DNA from: Lineus longissimus | Taxonomy: Eukaryota; Nemertea; Pilidiophora; Heteronemertea; Lineidae | Direction: 5' to 3' | Assembly: GCF_910592395.1 (NCBI RefSeq) | Contig: NC_088318.1 | Location: 16,430,349-16,494,348 of the forward strand | DNA length: 64,000 nucleotides | Part shown: positions 10,339 through 22,223 of the stretch, piece after piece | How the letters are laid out: each line of letters begins with the position of its first letter | Position numbering within the stretch: the stretch's first letter is position 1 | Notes under the pieces: generated by a model | Database searches by the model: none | What the model was told of the DNA's origin: nothing | The model's input: only the letters and a program-made list of their open reading frames with translations | Made by a program: the position numbers and the translations under genes

Positions 10339-13300
10339 TCACATCACAGGTTTAAGCGTGTCAATTTCTTCACTGTCCATCTTTTCTAATGGCTCCTCTC
10401 TGTATGTATGATTGACTATCGATGACCATGAATCATTATGAGTAAGAACGTTTGGTAAATCAGATGAACTTGATTCTGCTGAATCTTCAAAATCACGGAC
10501 ACTCTCATCTGCTTCAAACTGTCTATCAACATCGACTCCGTCTGATGTCCTGGACGTCTTTTTGTCAACCGCTGGAATCTGATTAGCGGGTAGCAAGTCA
10601 CCCCACCCAGATGCTCGGGCACATTTGTACAGATCCCTGGAACAATTTGATAAGAGATGAAAATTAGTAGGCATAAATGGTGAATCTACAACCTATTTCT
10701 AACAAGTCTAATGCTGAGCAGTCCTTCGGTAGTTTCCTTGCAAAATTGGCTGTCTCATGACTCATGGCATACCTACATATAGTTGTATTTTACTGATGCG
10801 TACATTCGGACCTAAAGATACTGGGCCTGATTTGGACTGATTTCAAGCACCTTAAATCTGCCAAGACGGCGTGATGAAGCAAAAGATCAATAAGCAAGCA
10901 AGAAAAACAAAAGCTTTTCACTTATTGCAGCCTATCAGATGGAACCTTTAATGTGAAATTTCAACTATCGTGTTCCCCAAGATCCCCAGATCCGAATGCC
11001 TTAGTTGAATAAAAACTTTTTCACGTCTTTGAACGAAGGGAGCGCTGTTTTCCTCGACGCCCAATCGTGGGACTCAGAATTCAGGAATACGAGATGGCAC
11101 GGAACCTGGATTTGGCACGTAATGCCTGGAGTTCAGGATTTTGATTCTCCGGGGTGAGTTTGGAGACTTTCAATAGTCCCTGTAATGACAACTTCTGCAA
11201 GACAACTTGACCAGTGACCAATTTCAATTACCACTAAAATTGGAGGCTTTTACAGAGAGGGTTGACAGAGTCACCTTTTGAGCAAGTTTTTACAGTACTT
11301 ACTGTCCATTTTTCTTGGCGGTCAATATGTGATGTTCAAGTTTACCATTCGGGCAGCAGAGTCTGCAGTGAACATGACGAGCTGGCAGGGAGACGGGACG
11401 TATCACTCGAGGCCAAGACGATGCTTGAAGGGAAAGCAAGGAGAACCTAACTAATTCACCACACCACTGTAAAGCCAGTTTTTCATCGCATCGGGTGAGT
11501 CTGACATACAGTAGAACCTCTCTATTGACTCACAATCAAGAGGTTGTAAGTTTTGGGAGGATAACTGCTGTTCCCTCTTTGTGTCCCTAAGCAAGACACT
11601 CCACCCTTTATTGCTTTGTCCCTCATATGAGACTCGACGTACCTGGTGTCCTTGAACATTCAAAAGGGTAATAAAAAAACATGACTTACATAGAGACTGT
11701 TCTTTTCCTTTCTTGAATACAATGTATGAAAACCGCTCCAATTTCTTTCCATCTTTCTGAAGATGTAAAATACACCTGATCAAAACAATTCATTGGTATT
11801 TACTTCCTTATACTCAATCGCCAGGGAGTTGAGCTTGAACAGGAATCTAAGGCTAGGGTAATACCATGAAAATGTTTATCCACTCAAATGTGAAAGAGTG
11901 TGAGTGCTATACAAATATGAACATCCTCATTGTTGTCGTAGCATGACGATGACAATAACAGTGGCATTGGTGACAATTGTGGCAATGCCACCAGTGGCCA
12001 AGACAACCACGAGTGTGATATTTCCACAAAATGAAATGGCCAGGGCAATTGCGCTCATCTCCCTCACAGACATTTTATTGTTTTCAATTTCAGCCTCCTG
12101 GTGGCCAAACCAGGTTGGCGGGTAAATGCGATGCCAATAGTTTATCAACTGGCTGGAAGGGGCGCTGTAGGACACTTTCTGTGCTTATTCCAACCAAGCA
12201 CACGAAGACGCAGAAATGGCTATATCAACTCTACTGAATGTGTGCAGTGAATCTTGCAAATGGTGATTTATATTGGGAAGAACTCACCATCAAGTATTCT
12301 AATGGTTTATAACCAACATCAAAGTTGCATGGTGTTTTATCATTTGTTCTAGGACACCTACTCTGATGAGGACACTGAAATACAATGATGACACGATTAG
12401 AAAAACAAAATCATGCAGTAATAAAAACCAAGTTTACTGAAACTGACAGCTGACTGATGATGCTAACCCCTAAAAGTCTTCCAGTAATTTGGATTTGACG
12501 ACCATAATTGCAGAAATATCATAAAACAGCAGCGACACACATTTATTCTTATTTAAAACAGCAAAGCATCATAATGACCCTGGGATTATATTTGACTCGT
12601 CACACTTACTGGGGAAAAAATGCGACCCACCAAGCTGACCTCTTCCTTTTTCTCCATTGGGGTTAAATGATTCTCTCCCGAGCTTTCTAAACTGGACATC
12701 TGAAAATAAAGTTATATAGAGAATAAGATAAATATGATTCCCCAAATCTTGAGAAGTTCTAGTAACCCACAATATTCAGATTACGCGTCAGACACCATAA
12801 CCACTGGACAACTCCACCCTTCTGCTTCCTCGTCTGAATACAGAGCGAAGGTGGCTGTTCATATTTACCCTCAGCACTGCCTCCCTTGCCTCCGAGATTA
12901 CTTTAAAACCTGCATTTGTTCCATGTTCCACAATCACGAGGTAGCCATCCGTCTTCTTCCAGAGATTCTCTATTACCTTACGCCTCTCACTTGCACTGGG
13001 TAACTCAAACAACGAGTAGGCACTGATGACTAAATCGTATTTGTTCTGGAAAGACGAAAGTGAAAAGGTGATATTAAAACACTGTGGCTATTTCAAAGGC
13101 AAAAATCTACGACTGCACTATAGTAGAGATTAGATTAACTAACCTTATGCGAACCAGGGAGAAACTGTCTGAAGGCAACTCCTTTGAAGCACATATCCCC
13201 TTGGTCATTTCCATCTGTAATACAGGAAGCGTTAATCATCAAAACTACCAAAAGGCACAATGGTGCTATAGAATCGTTATACCACCCACAGATGAAATGC

Positions 13301-16193
13301 CTACCGCTAACACCCCACAGAATGGCACGGTTTGAAATATCGAGAGGCGGTGTATATTTAAAATCACTGATCACGTCAGGATGTCTTTACCATTGGTTTA
13401 CATGAAGCCATGCTAAATACCGTAAATATCACAGCTATAACAGCTAATAGTAATATGCCTGTGCAAGATACCCACCTTGTAAAAGAAGCTGTGCCAAGGT
13501 GTTCATATCAGCACTCACATCCACACAATAGTGCTCGTTCAAACTGTTGGTCCAAACGGTATTAGCAGCCCTGAAACAGACAACTGATAGCTAGAAACCT
13601 TCTTGTTACATGCATCAAACAGCATCATTTAACTTTAGGAAATAAGTTGATAACTTACCACATAGCAGAGCCTGTCCCTGAACCAAAATCAAAGAAAGTC
13701 TCTGGTTTAAAATCTGGCACTCTTTTAGAAATCTGCAACCAAAAAAAGAAAATGCTATTTTGGAACATACAGTAGAACCTCTGGACTGACAAGTGCTGTC
13801 CTTAATAGAGAGGTGTCCTAATTAAAGAGGTCAAATTGAAGGGAAATGAGGCAATGTATTGAGACCTTCTTATCATGCGATGTTTGTGTGAAATTCACTT
13901 TATTCATGTTAAGCGCCTACCTCAGTCAATACTCTAAGCAATACGCTATACTCCTGAACCATTCTTGCTGCCATGTATACTATTGAATTATGAGCATCAA
14001 ATCTGAAGAAAAAACGCAGAAACCATCTGAAGTAGGGGAATTTTAAAGGCAAATTGTGATGGATATCACTATTTTATCACTATAAAACCGTTGCAACCTA
14101 GCCTCTTATGTCTGAATATCACAATCAGTTTATTTTCTTCACATTATCTGATAATTTCCTTTAGAGCCATTTTTCAAACCAACCCTTCTGCATCGAAGCA
14201 TTTTGATGGCACACTATGACAAAGAACAATCCACACCAAGGATGTTCAAACCTTGTACAGGTCTTGGAGAGCGTGGTGTCTCATCCTGTGCTCCTTTGCT
14301 GTGGAACGGTCTGTCTCTCCCAGCATGTGTACCCCTCTCCAAACATTTACCAAAGTCGGCATAAGACTTAGTTGTTTCAGGACCACTTTAGTGGAAGAGC
14401 GCCTTGATCAGGCTTTAGAAAGGCATTATATAAATGTTTTGTATCACAATTATCACTCTGTATGTTGCACAGTTCTGTCATTTAGTTTATCACATGGTGA
14501 TCAGAAGCAGCATTGTCAAGAAACCACCTTCCCTACCGTATAGATTCCCAACGATAAGTGGAGTTCTTTAACTTTTTCAGCACCCTGTTTTTTCGATCGT
14601 TGAAACATTTGTATTGTTCCTCAGGAGACATAGCGTCAAAACTTGACATATCTGTTGAAATATAAGTATGTAAGATTACTGGATTATTTGCAAGGACATG
14701 GATATTGTCAGCCAAATGAAAGGGTGGATGGAGCTTCTGACTGTTTACAAAAACTACTGTCTATCATGCAATAGGGCCCAGGTTCGATCCCGGGGAGAAC
14801 AGAGGATTGTATTCCCGGATGAACTGGCGTGGTTTCAAGGAACTAAAATTCCTGGCTCTAATAGAGGGTATGTCAGATGAGACTAGAAGCTGTGGTTCCT
14901 TGTTCCCGAGTGTCTATGCCAGGGCAAGTAAAAGATCGCACATAGGTGGACAATAGCCTATAGTCCATACCTCCGGCAAATATCCAAAATAAGGTTACAA
15001 CGCCGGTAATGATAATGATGAAAACTGCCTTACCATTTATCTCTTCTGCCTCCAGCTTCATGGCTGTCATCTTCAAATTCTCCGCCTCGGCTGGAAGATG
15101 TCTTGACCAGAGATACTGCCCAAGTTTGGCAGAAAGTTTGTCAACATCTCGCACTTCAAACACTGAAAAGTATAGTACAACTTTTTTAGTGCATTTCCAT
15201 GAACATATCCTTGCTCAAAGCACTTAACATCATCCCAGAGTCTTCAAGGGGAGATTGATGAGCACTCAAGCTAAGAACATAAACAGGAAATAAGTGAGTA
15301 CCTTGGAATGGTAATGAAAGTGAAACTGTGAAATAAAGCAGCATTTTTACCATTCATTAATTTATTCATTGTCGTCTCTAGTTTAACTGGCACAATAATT
15401 CTTTTCAAGTTCATCACTCCAGGGTGCTTTCTGTACGAGAACACTTTTCCTTTTGCAAGTCCATTTCTGAAATCTTCAAACTGGGGGTCAAGCTCCAAAG
15501 TAGTATCCTTTGCAACGGTTGAGATGAGCTGGAAGTTATAGGATAACATTTTTGAGTAATTTCACAACAGGCCAAATAGCAAAGTCCAATAAGTCTGAAG
15601 AATTAATACAGCATACAGGCCTACATACCGGTACAAAACATATACATTGCATTATAATAACATTTCCATTCATTCAATTTATCTCACTCTTGAGATTTAA
15701 ATGTATAGACGGGTTCAATGGGCATGACGGTACTTGTAGAGCCGCACCCCTAATACTAGGTCTGACCTGGTTATTAACCTGGGACAACCATCTATGTGGC
15801 AACCACCACTAATGCACCATCCATGTTAGGCATGTAACATATATAAATGACATAGCCTAGACTATAAACATGATAAAAGTCATGGAGGCCTTGGCAAGCC
15901 AGTGAAGCCTTGGCCTAAATCCGAGTCAGACCAGGTCCTTTCCTTATTTCTTCATCATTAAAAGACCTTATTGAGTCATTCACAATTAGAAAGTACAAAA
16001 CAACATCCAAACAACATACTCTACATGATCTAAGCCAATTCAAACGGCTGGCAACCCCAAAATCTTTGAATTTAAGATGTTTTTGGAAGGAAAACATGCT
16101 CTTCATGGGGGCTGACATCTTGGATTTTCTAGCCCATTGATTGGTCAATTTCAGTTCCGGTGGAAGTCGTGCAGACGAAAATCTCCTGATCAT
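10339..16193 (-). CDS. METTL17: METTL17, mitoribosome small-subunit assembly factor
   Basis: Rsm22-type methyltransferase-like protein that binds the mitochondrial small ribosomal subunit during assembly. Exons, minus strand: 16020-16193 (tentative), 15351-15528, 15034-15162, 14537-14651, 13921-14002, 13659-13732, 13476-13570, 13144-13214, 12869-13045, 12610-12699, 12288-12374, 11690-11756, 11303-11423, 10339-10636. They join in phase to 585 residues. Marks: YLWSRHLP, SAM-site DFGSGTGS, FRQFLPGS, YSLFELPS, then C-x5-C-x7-C in exon 11 and HCRLCCP in exon 13, the four-cysteine iron-sulfur pattern known for this family. The proposed first exon gives an Arg-rich N-terminus ([14 protein letters not shown]) fit for mitochondrial import; the alternative start is Met at 15549. 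The tail after GWGDLLP is about 85 residues, acidic and Ser-rich, longer than I recall for the human protein. Confidence 0.93.
11507..11530. mobile_element. Terminus of a CAGTAGAACCTC element
   Basis: TACAGTAGAACCTCTCTATT matches the end of the TA-flanked family seen complete at 62804-62985. Only the terminus is recognisable here, inside a METTL17 intron. Confidence 0.45.
13770..13845. mobile_element. Partial CAGTAGAACCTC element in a METTL17 intron
   Basis: Begins TACAGTAGAACCTC and continues with TGTCCTTAATAGAGAGGTGT and an AGAGGTCAAATTGA-like stretch, as in the 62804 copy. The right end is missing. Confidence 0.6.
14225..14450 (+). mobile_element. LINE 3' end fragment
   Basis: The plus strand reads TGLGERGVSSCAPLLWNGL, like the GxRxFSxxAPxLWNxLP stretch at the C-terminus of CR1/jockey-like reverse transcriptases. 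It is followed by AGCGCCTTGATCAGG and AAGGCATTATATAAATG, the usual LINE tail in which the 'ATATAAAT' word recurs. It lies in METTL17 intron sequence and is inactive. Confidence 0.65.
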
Positions 16194-16195
16194 GG
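16120..16195. promoter_or_regulatory. Divergent METTL17/MVD promoter region
   Basis: The two genes start back to back. A CCAAT box lies on the minus strand at 16140-16144, about 50 bp upstream of the MVD start. The MVD start sits in CATGGCGGAC, resembling the YY1-type ATGGCGG start element. NF-Y control of sterol genes is known in vertebrates; its use here is inference. No clear sterol response element was seen. Confidence 0.45.
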
Positions 16196-19100
16196 CGGAC
16201 ATCGTACGACCAGGGAAAGACAGCGATTTATGCCTCGTAACATGCACTGCTCCCGTTAATATTGCTGTAATTAAGTATTGTAAGTGATGTAGAATCTGTA
16301 GGATACTTATTCGCGCCATCCCAACGTTATTTGTGCTCTTTTGGCAGGTTTTGTATCGGACCCAAAAATCATTTTGATCATGCACAGGTGACAGGGTGTC
16401 CCAAGAAAGGTCATTGGTACAAAAGGCCAAAGGGAATTGGCGTCTTTTACCGTGACGATCTATTGTAATGGTAGTTTGTATTGCCGGCTCTGGCAAAGGG
16501 CTACGCACTGGATAAATCATGTACATGTTAGTTCAGTTGACCACCGTGTTCATGCATAATCTCATCTGGAAAGTGGTTTGATCAATGATCTCGTTATATT
16601 TTGTCTGTATTCCAGGGGGTAAACGAGATGAAAGCTTGATTCTTCCGATAAACTCATCCTTGAGTGCCACCCTAGATCAAGAACAGGTAAGTCCGAAATT
16701 GAAATGCACTTGTGTTCGGTCATAGATTTTAAAACTGAAAACTTGTTTTGCTGGCTAGATCTGAAGACACTGGATAAGAGACCTTGTTCTGTTCTCAGTT
16801 AGTCAACTTTCTGTATCACTTAAAATCAGAGTGCCACTTTCTCCTGAAATAGACTGTAGTCTATTTTCCCTCTTTTATTGCAGTTGCGAGCTACCACTAC
16901 TGTTGCCGTGAGCCCAGCTTTCAAGGAGGATCGTATTTGGTTGAACGATGAGTGAGCAGATAGACATCATTTATGGTCATCCTAAACCGCGTCCACCAAT
17001 GTTAAAGTCGGTTATAACATCATCACAATAAAATTATTAGTATGAAGTGAACTCTAAAATACTGCCTTGGTGTTAATGTTACTGACTTGTCAGGCAAAAA
17101 CTAAATTTGCCATTGCAGGCTTTGCTCTTGGCAAAATCATTTGTGTGCCTTATTTTATAGTCTGATTGTCTTGCCAAACTCTACTGTGTTTTTCGTGTCC
17201 TCTAAATTCTGTACGATTTCTGTTTCCAGAGAGGAATCAATCCAGAACCCAAGGTTACAGACAGTTCTTAGTGAAGGTGAGGTTTGGAGATGATCTACAA
17301 ATGTTGTCGGGACCAAGAAAATAATTAAATATTGCCTTTCAGCAAACTCCCATATCATGCAGTTCAATCTCAAAAAGCTAATGAGCGGGATTATTTGAAT
17401 GATTTACAATACTTTTGACCGCGGCAAACCAATTTTTTTTTTGTAAAATTTAAAGATACCCGGTATTCGACAGTTCAGTTTATTTGGATTTTTTAACAGC
17501 CAAGTATTCCTAAAACACCAGATGGCTTGGCCGGCCTCAGCCGCAATTCATATGATGAAAATCTAACAAAAATTATATCTGATAATTGGAAGAGTTGCTA
17601 GCAAACAAGGTAACCTTTCTCATTGATTTTCAGTAAGGAGACATGCTAGAAAACGACCCCACAATGGCGACAGTATCTTATCAAAGATGGTCACTTGGAA
17701 AGTGCATATCTGTTCAAAGAATAACTTCCCAACTGCTGCAGGTCTAGCCTCGTCTGCTGCAGGCTATGCTTGCCTTGTTGCATCACTTGCAAAGCTGTTC
17801 GGTGTTGAAGAGAATGTCTCATACTTAGCAAGGTAAGCAATATGTTCCTCATTCCATCTCATTTGAGCTCGTTCTAAAATACTGTGCTCAGTAAAGTAAT
17901 AAGATGTGCCATTCTTTATTGGCTATTTGTCAAGAGTGTTGGATTTTTGGCAAGACCAGCCAGTTTTGCTGTTAGTTTGAGATACATGTAAATTACAAGT
18001 TTGAACTTTTTAATTTATTAATTTTCACCAATGACTTATTTGCAGGGGATGTGCTGAATAATAAAACATGTAAGATGCAGATGTGTCTCATAAGACTTAT
18101 GAGCAGCTGCTCATAAGTCTTATGGAAAAAAGCAACACATGGACAGTTTAAATTACAAGAGAGATATTTAGGTGCCTCTTTTCTTTTTGCTGGGCCATAT
18201 TTTATATTGACTCGATTCTTTGCTTGCAGACAAGGCTCAGGCAGTGCATGTCGCAGCATGTTTGGAGGATTTGTTGAATGGAGAAAAGGAAGTGAGCCTG
18301 ATGGGTCGGATTCAATGGCTGTCCAGTGCTTTCCAGAATCACACTGGCCAGAGATGAGGATACTCATTCTAGTTGTAGGTCGAATAGACCCTTTCACACC
18401 AGGCGGCATAAACCACTGCTAACAAACGAAAAAACATGTGGTGTGCGACCATGCGGCCTTTTGTTTGCTGCTTGTTTGTTGTGGCCAGCAGTGGTTTCCT
18501 CTGCCTGGTGTGAGGGCCTCTATTGAATTGAATTTAACTGAATTAAATTCATCCAGAGTCAAACTGGATAGGATCCTGACAATTTGGGTTTACAATTGTC
18601 TTATAGCTGAGATATGTCTCAAAGCAGCCAACCATGAAGTCCATACCTCTTGATGATGCACATTAGCTCTGTATGCATTTAGTTTTGAGATTGATACAAG
18701 ACTTGTAGTTTCTGTTGCTGTTTCCTTCCATTAGGTGAGCGACCACAAGAAGATCACAGGAAGTACATCAGGGATGCAGAGGTCGGTGGAAACATCTGAT
18801 TTGATCGCATACCGAGCAGAGCATGTTGTACCGCAGAGGATGAGAGATATCAAGGAGGCAATTGCAAAAAGAGACTTTGAAACGTTTGCTGATATCACTA
18901 TGAAGGTGTGTAGACCTGGGGCAAGCAGGGAATTTTGCTGCTTATTGGAACTTAGTGAATTTATCAATTTGGTCACAGCAAACACTTCCTGGCCTACAGT
19001 ATGCTTAGCATTTGTATATCTTTATACTCTTTGTTGCAGGACAGTAACCAATTCCATGCCATATGCCAAGACACGTACCCTCCCATATACTACATGAACG

Positions 19101-20234
19101 ACACATCTAAAGCTATCGTCCACCTTGTACACTGCTATAATGATTACGTTGGCTCCAGTAAGGTAGGTGGTCTAAGTTCTTGCATCTCCTACAAGACTGG
19201 TGAAATTGTCTTGGAACTACTTATTGAAGTGCAGGCAAATGTCTTTTTCAGTTTCATACACAAAGTGACAAAAGTGTTTCAGGTGACCTTTAAGCCGTTA
19301 TTTGTTGCAGATTGCCTATACATTTGATGCTGGTCCCAATGCCTGTATCTACTCACTAGATGAGCATGTCGCACCATTCCTAGTCCTCCTACAACATTTC
19401 TTCCCACTGCCCAATGGAGAATGTTACATCACCAATCCATCAGATGAACATATTCACCTGAAAAAGGTAAAAGTCGTTTCCCTTTCATGGTGTATTTGTT
19501 GCGTTCGCCATCTTAGTTGCCTCGGTTAACCAGTCACCCAACCAACCTGACCAACAAAGGGAACTGTATTGTTGCAGTTGGGCTGCTTGTGCAGCAAAAG
19601 CCCCCATTCAGTGGAGCTTGCCCTGCAAATGAACATAGAATTAAGCAATCTTCTACTGCACTAATCTTTACTGAAATGTTCTTGATTAGTTTTTCACATC
19701 AGATGACCTTTTCAGTTCCCAACATTGAAATGAAAGTTTCTTTAAGTAATCTATTTCCTGAACAAGTTTTTAATCATATTTCAGAATATTGTAAACAAAG
19801 TCAAGCTGGAACCGCAGACTGGTGCTATAAAGTATATCAAACAAACCAAGGTCAGTAATGAATACCTTATCTGTCTTGGCATTATTTCATTGAATAATGA
19901 GTTATATTTTCTACGGTGTTTTTGAATTACCTCTGATTGTGGAGTCAAGCATAGCTGTCGAGTCAAGCATAGTCATATGGTTGACGCTCAGCGCTCAATA
20001 CAATATTTTCATGGTCTTGCATAAACCCACGCGATTCATCATGATGTGGGTTTCTTGAGTCAAAACAACCACACAGGATATGATTCAGTTACTTATATTT
20101 GTCCAGTGATTGCACTGGGCTTTTTTCTGCCCCACTTATTGATATATCTAATTTCTTACTTTTAGGTTGGACCTGGTCCGCAGGTGCTTGAAAATGGGCC
20201 ACATCTTCTTGGAACAGATGGAATGCCACTGTAA
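16192..20234 (+). CDS. MVD: Mevalonate diphosphate decarboxylase
   Basis: Last enzyme of the classic mevalonate route: ATP-dependent decarboxylation of mevalonate 5-diphosphate to isopentenyl diphosphate. Eleven exons: 16192-16279, 16616-16686, 16884-16951, 17230-17276, 17634-17832, 18230-18374, 18735-18905, 19040-19162, 19311-19466, 19785-19850, 20166-20234. All phases agree and the protein is 400 residues, the same length as human MVD. Marks: [16 protein letters not shown] at the N-terminus; the GHMP kinase loop [16 protein letters not shown] near residue 124; [33 protein letters not shown] with the catalytic Asp near residue 310; and the C-terminal VGPGPQ. Start: first ATG of the conserved N-terminus. 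It is intact and probably shares its promoter with METTL17. Confidence 0.97.
18383..18525. mobile_element. Small foldback element in MVD intron 6
   Basis: Imperfect inverted arms of roughly 38 bp (18383-18420 with CCCTTTCACACCAGG, and 18487-18525 with CCTGGTGTGAGGG) surround about 66 bp. It starts only some ten bases after the exon 6 donor at 18375. Family not recognised. Confidence 0.6.
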
Positions 20235-20508
20235 ATTGGTGCTATAGACTTTGCTGCATACTGTGTTAAGGACCAATGTCGTTGAATGGAAGACCACAAA
20301 TAGATTCTTTAATGTACAGATTGAACCAATTGTCAAATATCAACTAATTTTCTCTTTTTTTCGAATTTCATTTTTAAAACATTGCTTAGTCAAATATCCA
20401 TTATCTTCTTTATCAGAGCTGCCAACCCCTGCGATTTTGCATTAGAACTACTGTGTATAAGCCTTAAGGCAGTAACTACATTGTAAATTCCCATGTTTGT
20501 TGCTGAAA

Positions 20509-20770
20509 TTCAACACCTTCAGCGCCGAACCACGTGGATCTACGTGGCCCCAACCCCCCTCTTTTTGAGCTGGTTATCGGTGTCTCATGGACTTCATGAA
20601 AGAACTACGCCATCGCCATCTTCAGGGCAAGGCAGGAACTACGGTCTTTTCAGTTCCTGCCTTGCCCTGAAGATGGCGATGGCGTAGTTCTTTCATGAAG
20701 TCCATGAGACTCCGATAACCAGCTCAGAGGGGGATTTGGGCCACGCGTGGTTCGGCACTGAAGGTGTTAA
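20509..20770. mobile_element. Long-hairpin foldback element (family B), copy 1
   Basis: Arms of about 120-130 bp (20512-20640 and 20651-20767) are near-perfect inverted copies around a ten-base loop. Termini are ACACCTTCAGCGCCGAA and its inverse. TTCA on the left and TTAA on the right fit a decayed TTAA target duplication. It lies between the MVD stop and its best polyadenylation signal, so it may be transcribed in the 3' UTR. Confidence 0.85.
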
Positions 20771-20993
20771 TGGTTAATGCATTATTTGGCGACGCTTTTT
20801 TAATAAGTTGGATTATGAAACTTCAGATCCAAAACCTATTCTTCAATCTCAACTCCTATGTGGGGTGGCCAAGAAAAATTGGTCAGAATTTTTTTTTTTT
20901 GTCTCTATTTTATAGTCGGGGAGAGTAAAAAGTCTGTCAAATCTATAACTGTTATTGTGATTCTATATGTAAATCTTTACATCAGTTTATCAG

Positions 20994-20999
20994 AATAAA
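20994..20999 (+). promoter_or_regulatory. Candidate polyadenylation signal of MVD
   Basis: AATAAA about 760 bp after the MVD stop codon, the best placed signal I see on this strand. A long 3' UTR that includes the foldback element would follow. Confidence 0.4.
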
Positions 21000-21242
21000 A
21001 TATGATTTATTTTCAGTAAATCCTTTTTTTGTAATCAGTCATTTTGAAGTGGGTCGATTTGGGACAGATACACCAAATTTCTCTTGGACTGACATGCCAT
21101 GAAATTGCCAGTGTGTGAAACTTGACGGTCATAATTGCACTCAATGACTCTGCCTTATGAGATGCTTGAGAGACCACTGTCATTAGTGTGGAGATTGGCC
21201 TAAACTGCCTTCCTTCTTTGGTGATGGTTTGTTGGTTGAGAG

Positions 21243-21499
21243 CTACATGCTATATGGAGATGGCCCTAAAGGCAGTTCCCCAGGTCGCAGGTCAAACGAG
21301 TGAGACTGCGCGACAATGAGCTCGGAAATATAAGATGGAACCAGTCCATAGATTGCTTTAAAAGCAAATATGAGAACCTTGTATTGAATTCACTTTGCTA
21401 CCGGCAACCAGTGCAGTTCATGGAGAATTGGAGTTATATGCACCGACTTCCGGCATCTGACTACCTGACGAGCAGCAGCGTTCTGCACTTTCTGCAATG
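21243..21499 (-). mobile_element. LINE reverse transcriptase C-terminal fragment
   Basis: The minus strand reads LQKVQNAAARQVV, then HITPILHELHWLPV, one in-frame stop, then AFKAIYGLVPSYISELI. This is the well-known C-terminal region of CR1/L2/jockey-type LINE reverse transcriptases. It is truncated on both sides and broken by TGA, so it is a dead fragment. Confidence 0.8.
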
Positions 21500-21933
21500 G
21501 CCCCACTGTGATTGATGTAGACGATACTGATTTCTATGGACAAAGAAAGAAACCTCTGGACCAGCTCCAGTCAGCAGCGACAGAGAAACTGGCTGTCGTC
21601 AACATGATCAAGAACGAGTCAAAACATAGTTCAGTTGTATTTATAAACCTAGCAGAAGCGATTGAGTTGGACCCATGTGGCAGGACTCTCTGGCTGCGTC
21701 ACTGAGAGCTGGTGCAAGAGGGACAAGCCCTTGGCTTAGGCTTCCCGGCTGCAGTACAGCACCACATATGTGGCAGCCTGCTTTATACAAGGACACATAT
21801 AGTGTTCCACTCATTGACTACCGCAGCTTACACTCGTGAAAAAAAGTGTTACTCACAAACCACAATCCGATTTTTATACCTCGAACAGCCCGCGCCACGG
21901 GTATATGCTAGTTAATTACAGTAGAATCTCGCC

Positions 21934-22223
21934 CTCATGGACTTCATGAAAGAACTACGCCGTCGCCATCTTCAGGGCACGGCAGGAACTGAAAAGACCA
22001 AGTTCCTACCTTGCCCTCAGTTCCTATCTTGCCCTGAAGATGGCGATGGCGTAGTTCAGAACTTTAAATGACTTCATGAAAGAACGACGGTCTTTTCAGT
22101 TCCTGCTTTGCCCTGAAGATGGCGATGGCGTAGTTCTTTCATGAAGTCCAGGAGATAACCAGCTCAAAGGGGAGGGGGATTTGGGCCACGAAGATCTACG
22201 TGGTTCGGCGCTGAAAATGTTAA
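21934..22223. mobile_element. Foldback element family B, copy 2 (rearranged)
   Basis: Same arm sequences as copy 1, with extra internal inverted segments (GATGGCGATGGCGTAGTT occurs twice) and no left terminus. The right end is GTTAATGGTTAATGCATT, and the following bases match those after copy 1. The pair therefore arose by local duplication of host sequence, not by two insertions. Confidence 0.75.

Noticed and set aside
14765-14800. tRNA gene from AGGTTCGATCCCGGG
   Set aside because: A T-arm and box B are visible, but no box A or clover-leaf lies upstream at the right spacing. At most a tRNA-derived SINE remnant.
15915-16526. 203-codon minus ORF as one continuous exon
   Set aside because: Upstream of 16193 it runs through MVD exon 1 and intron with no family match. 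Only the part from 16193 to 16020 fits METTL17 by phase.
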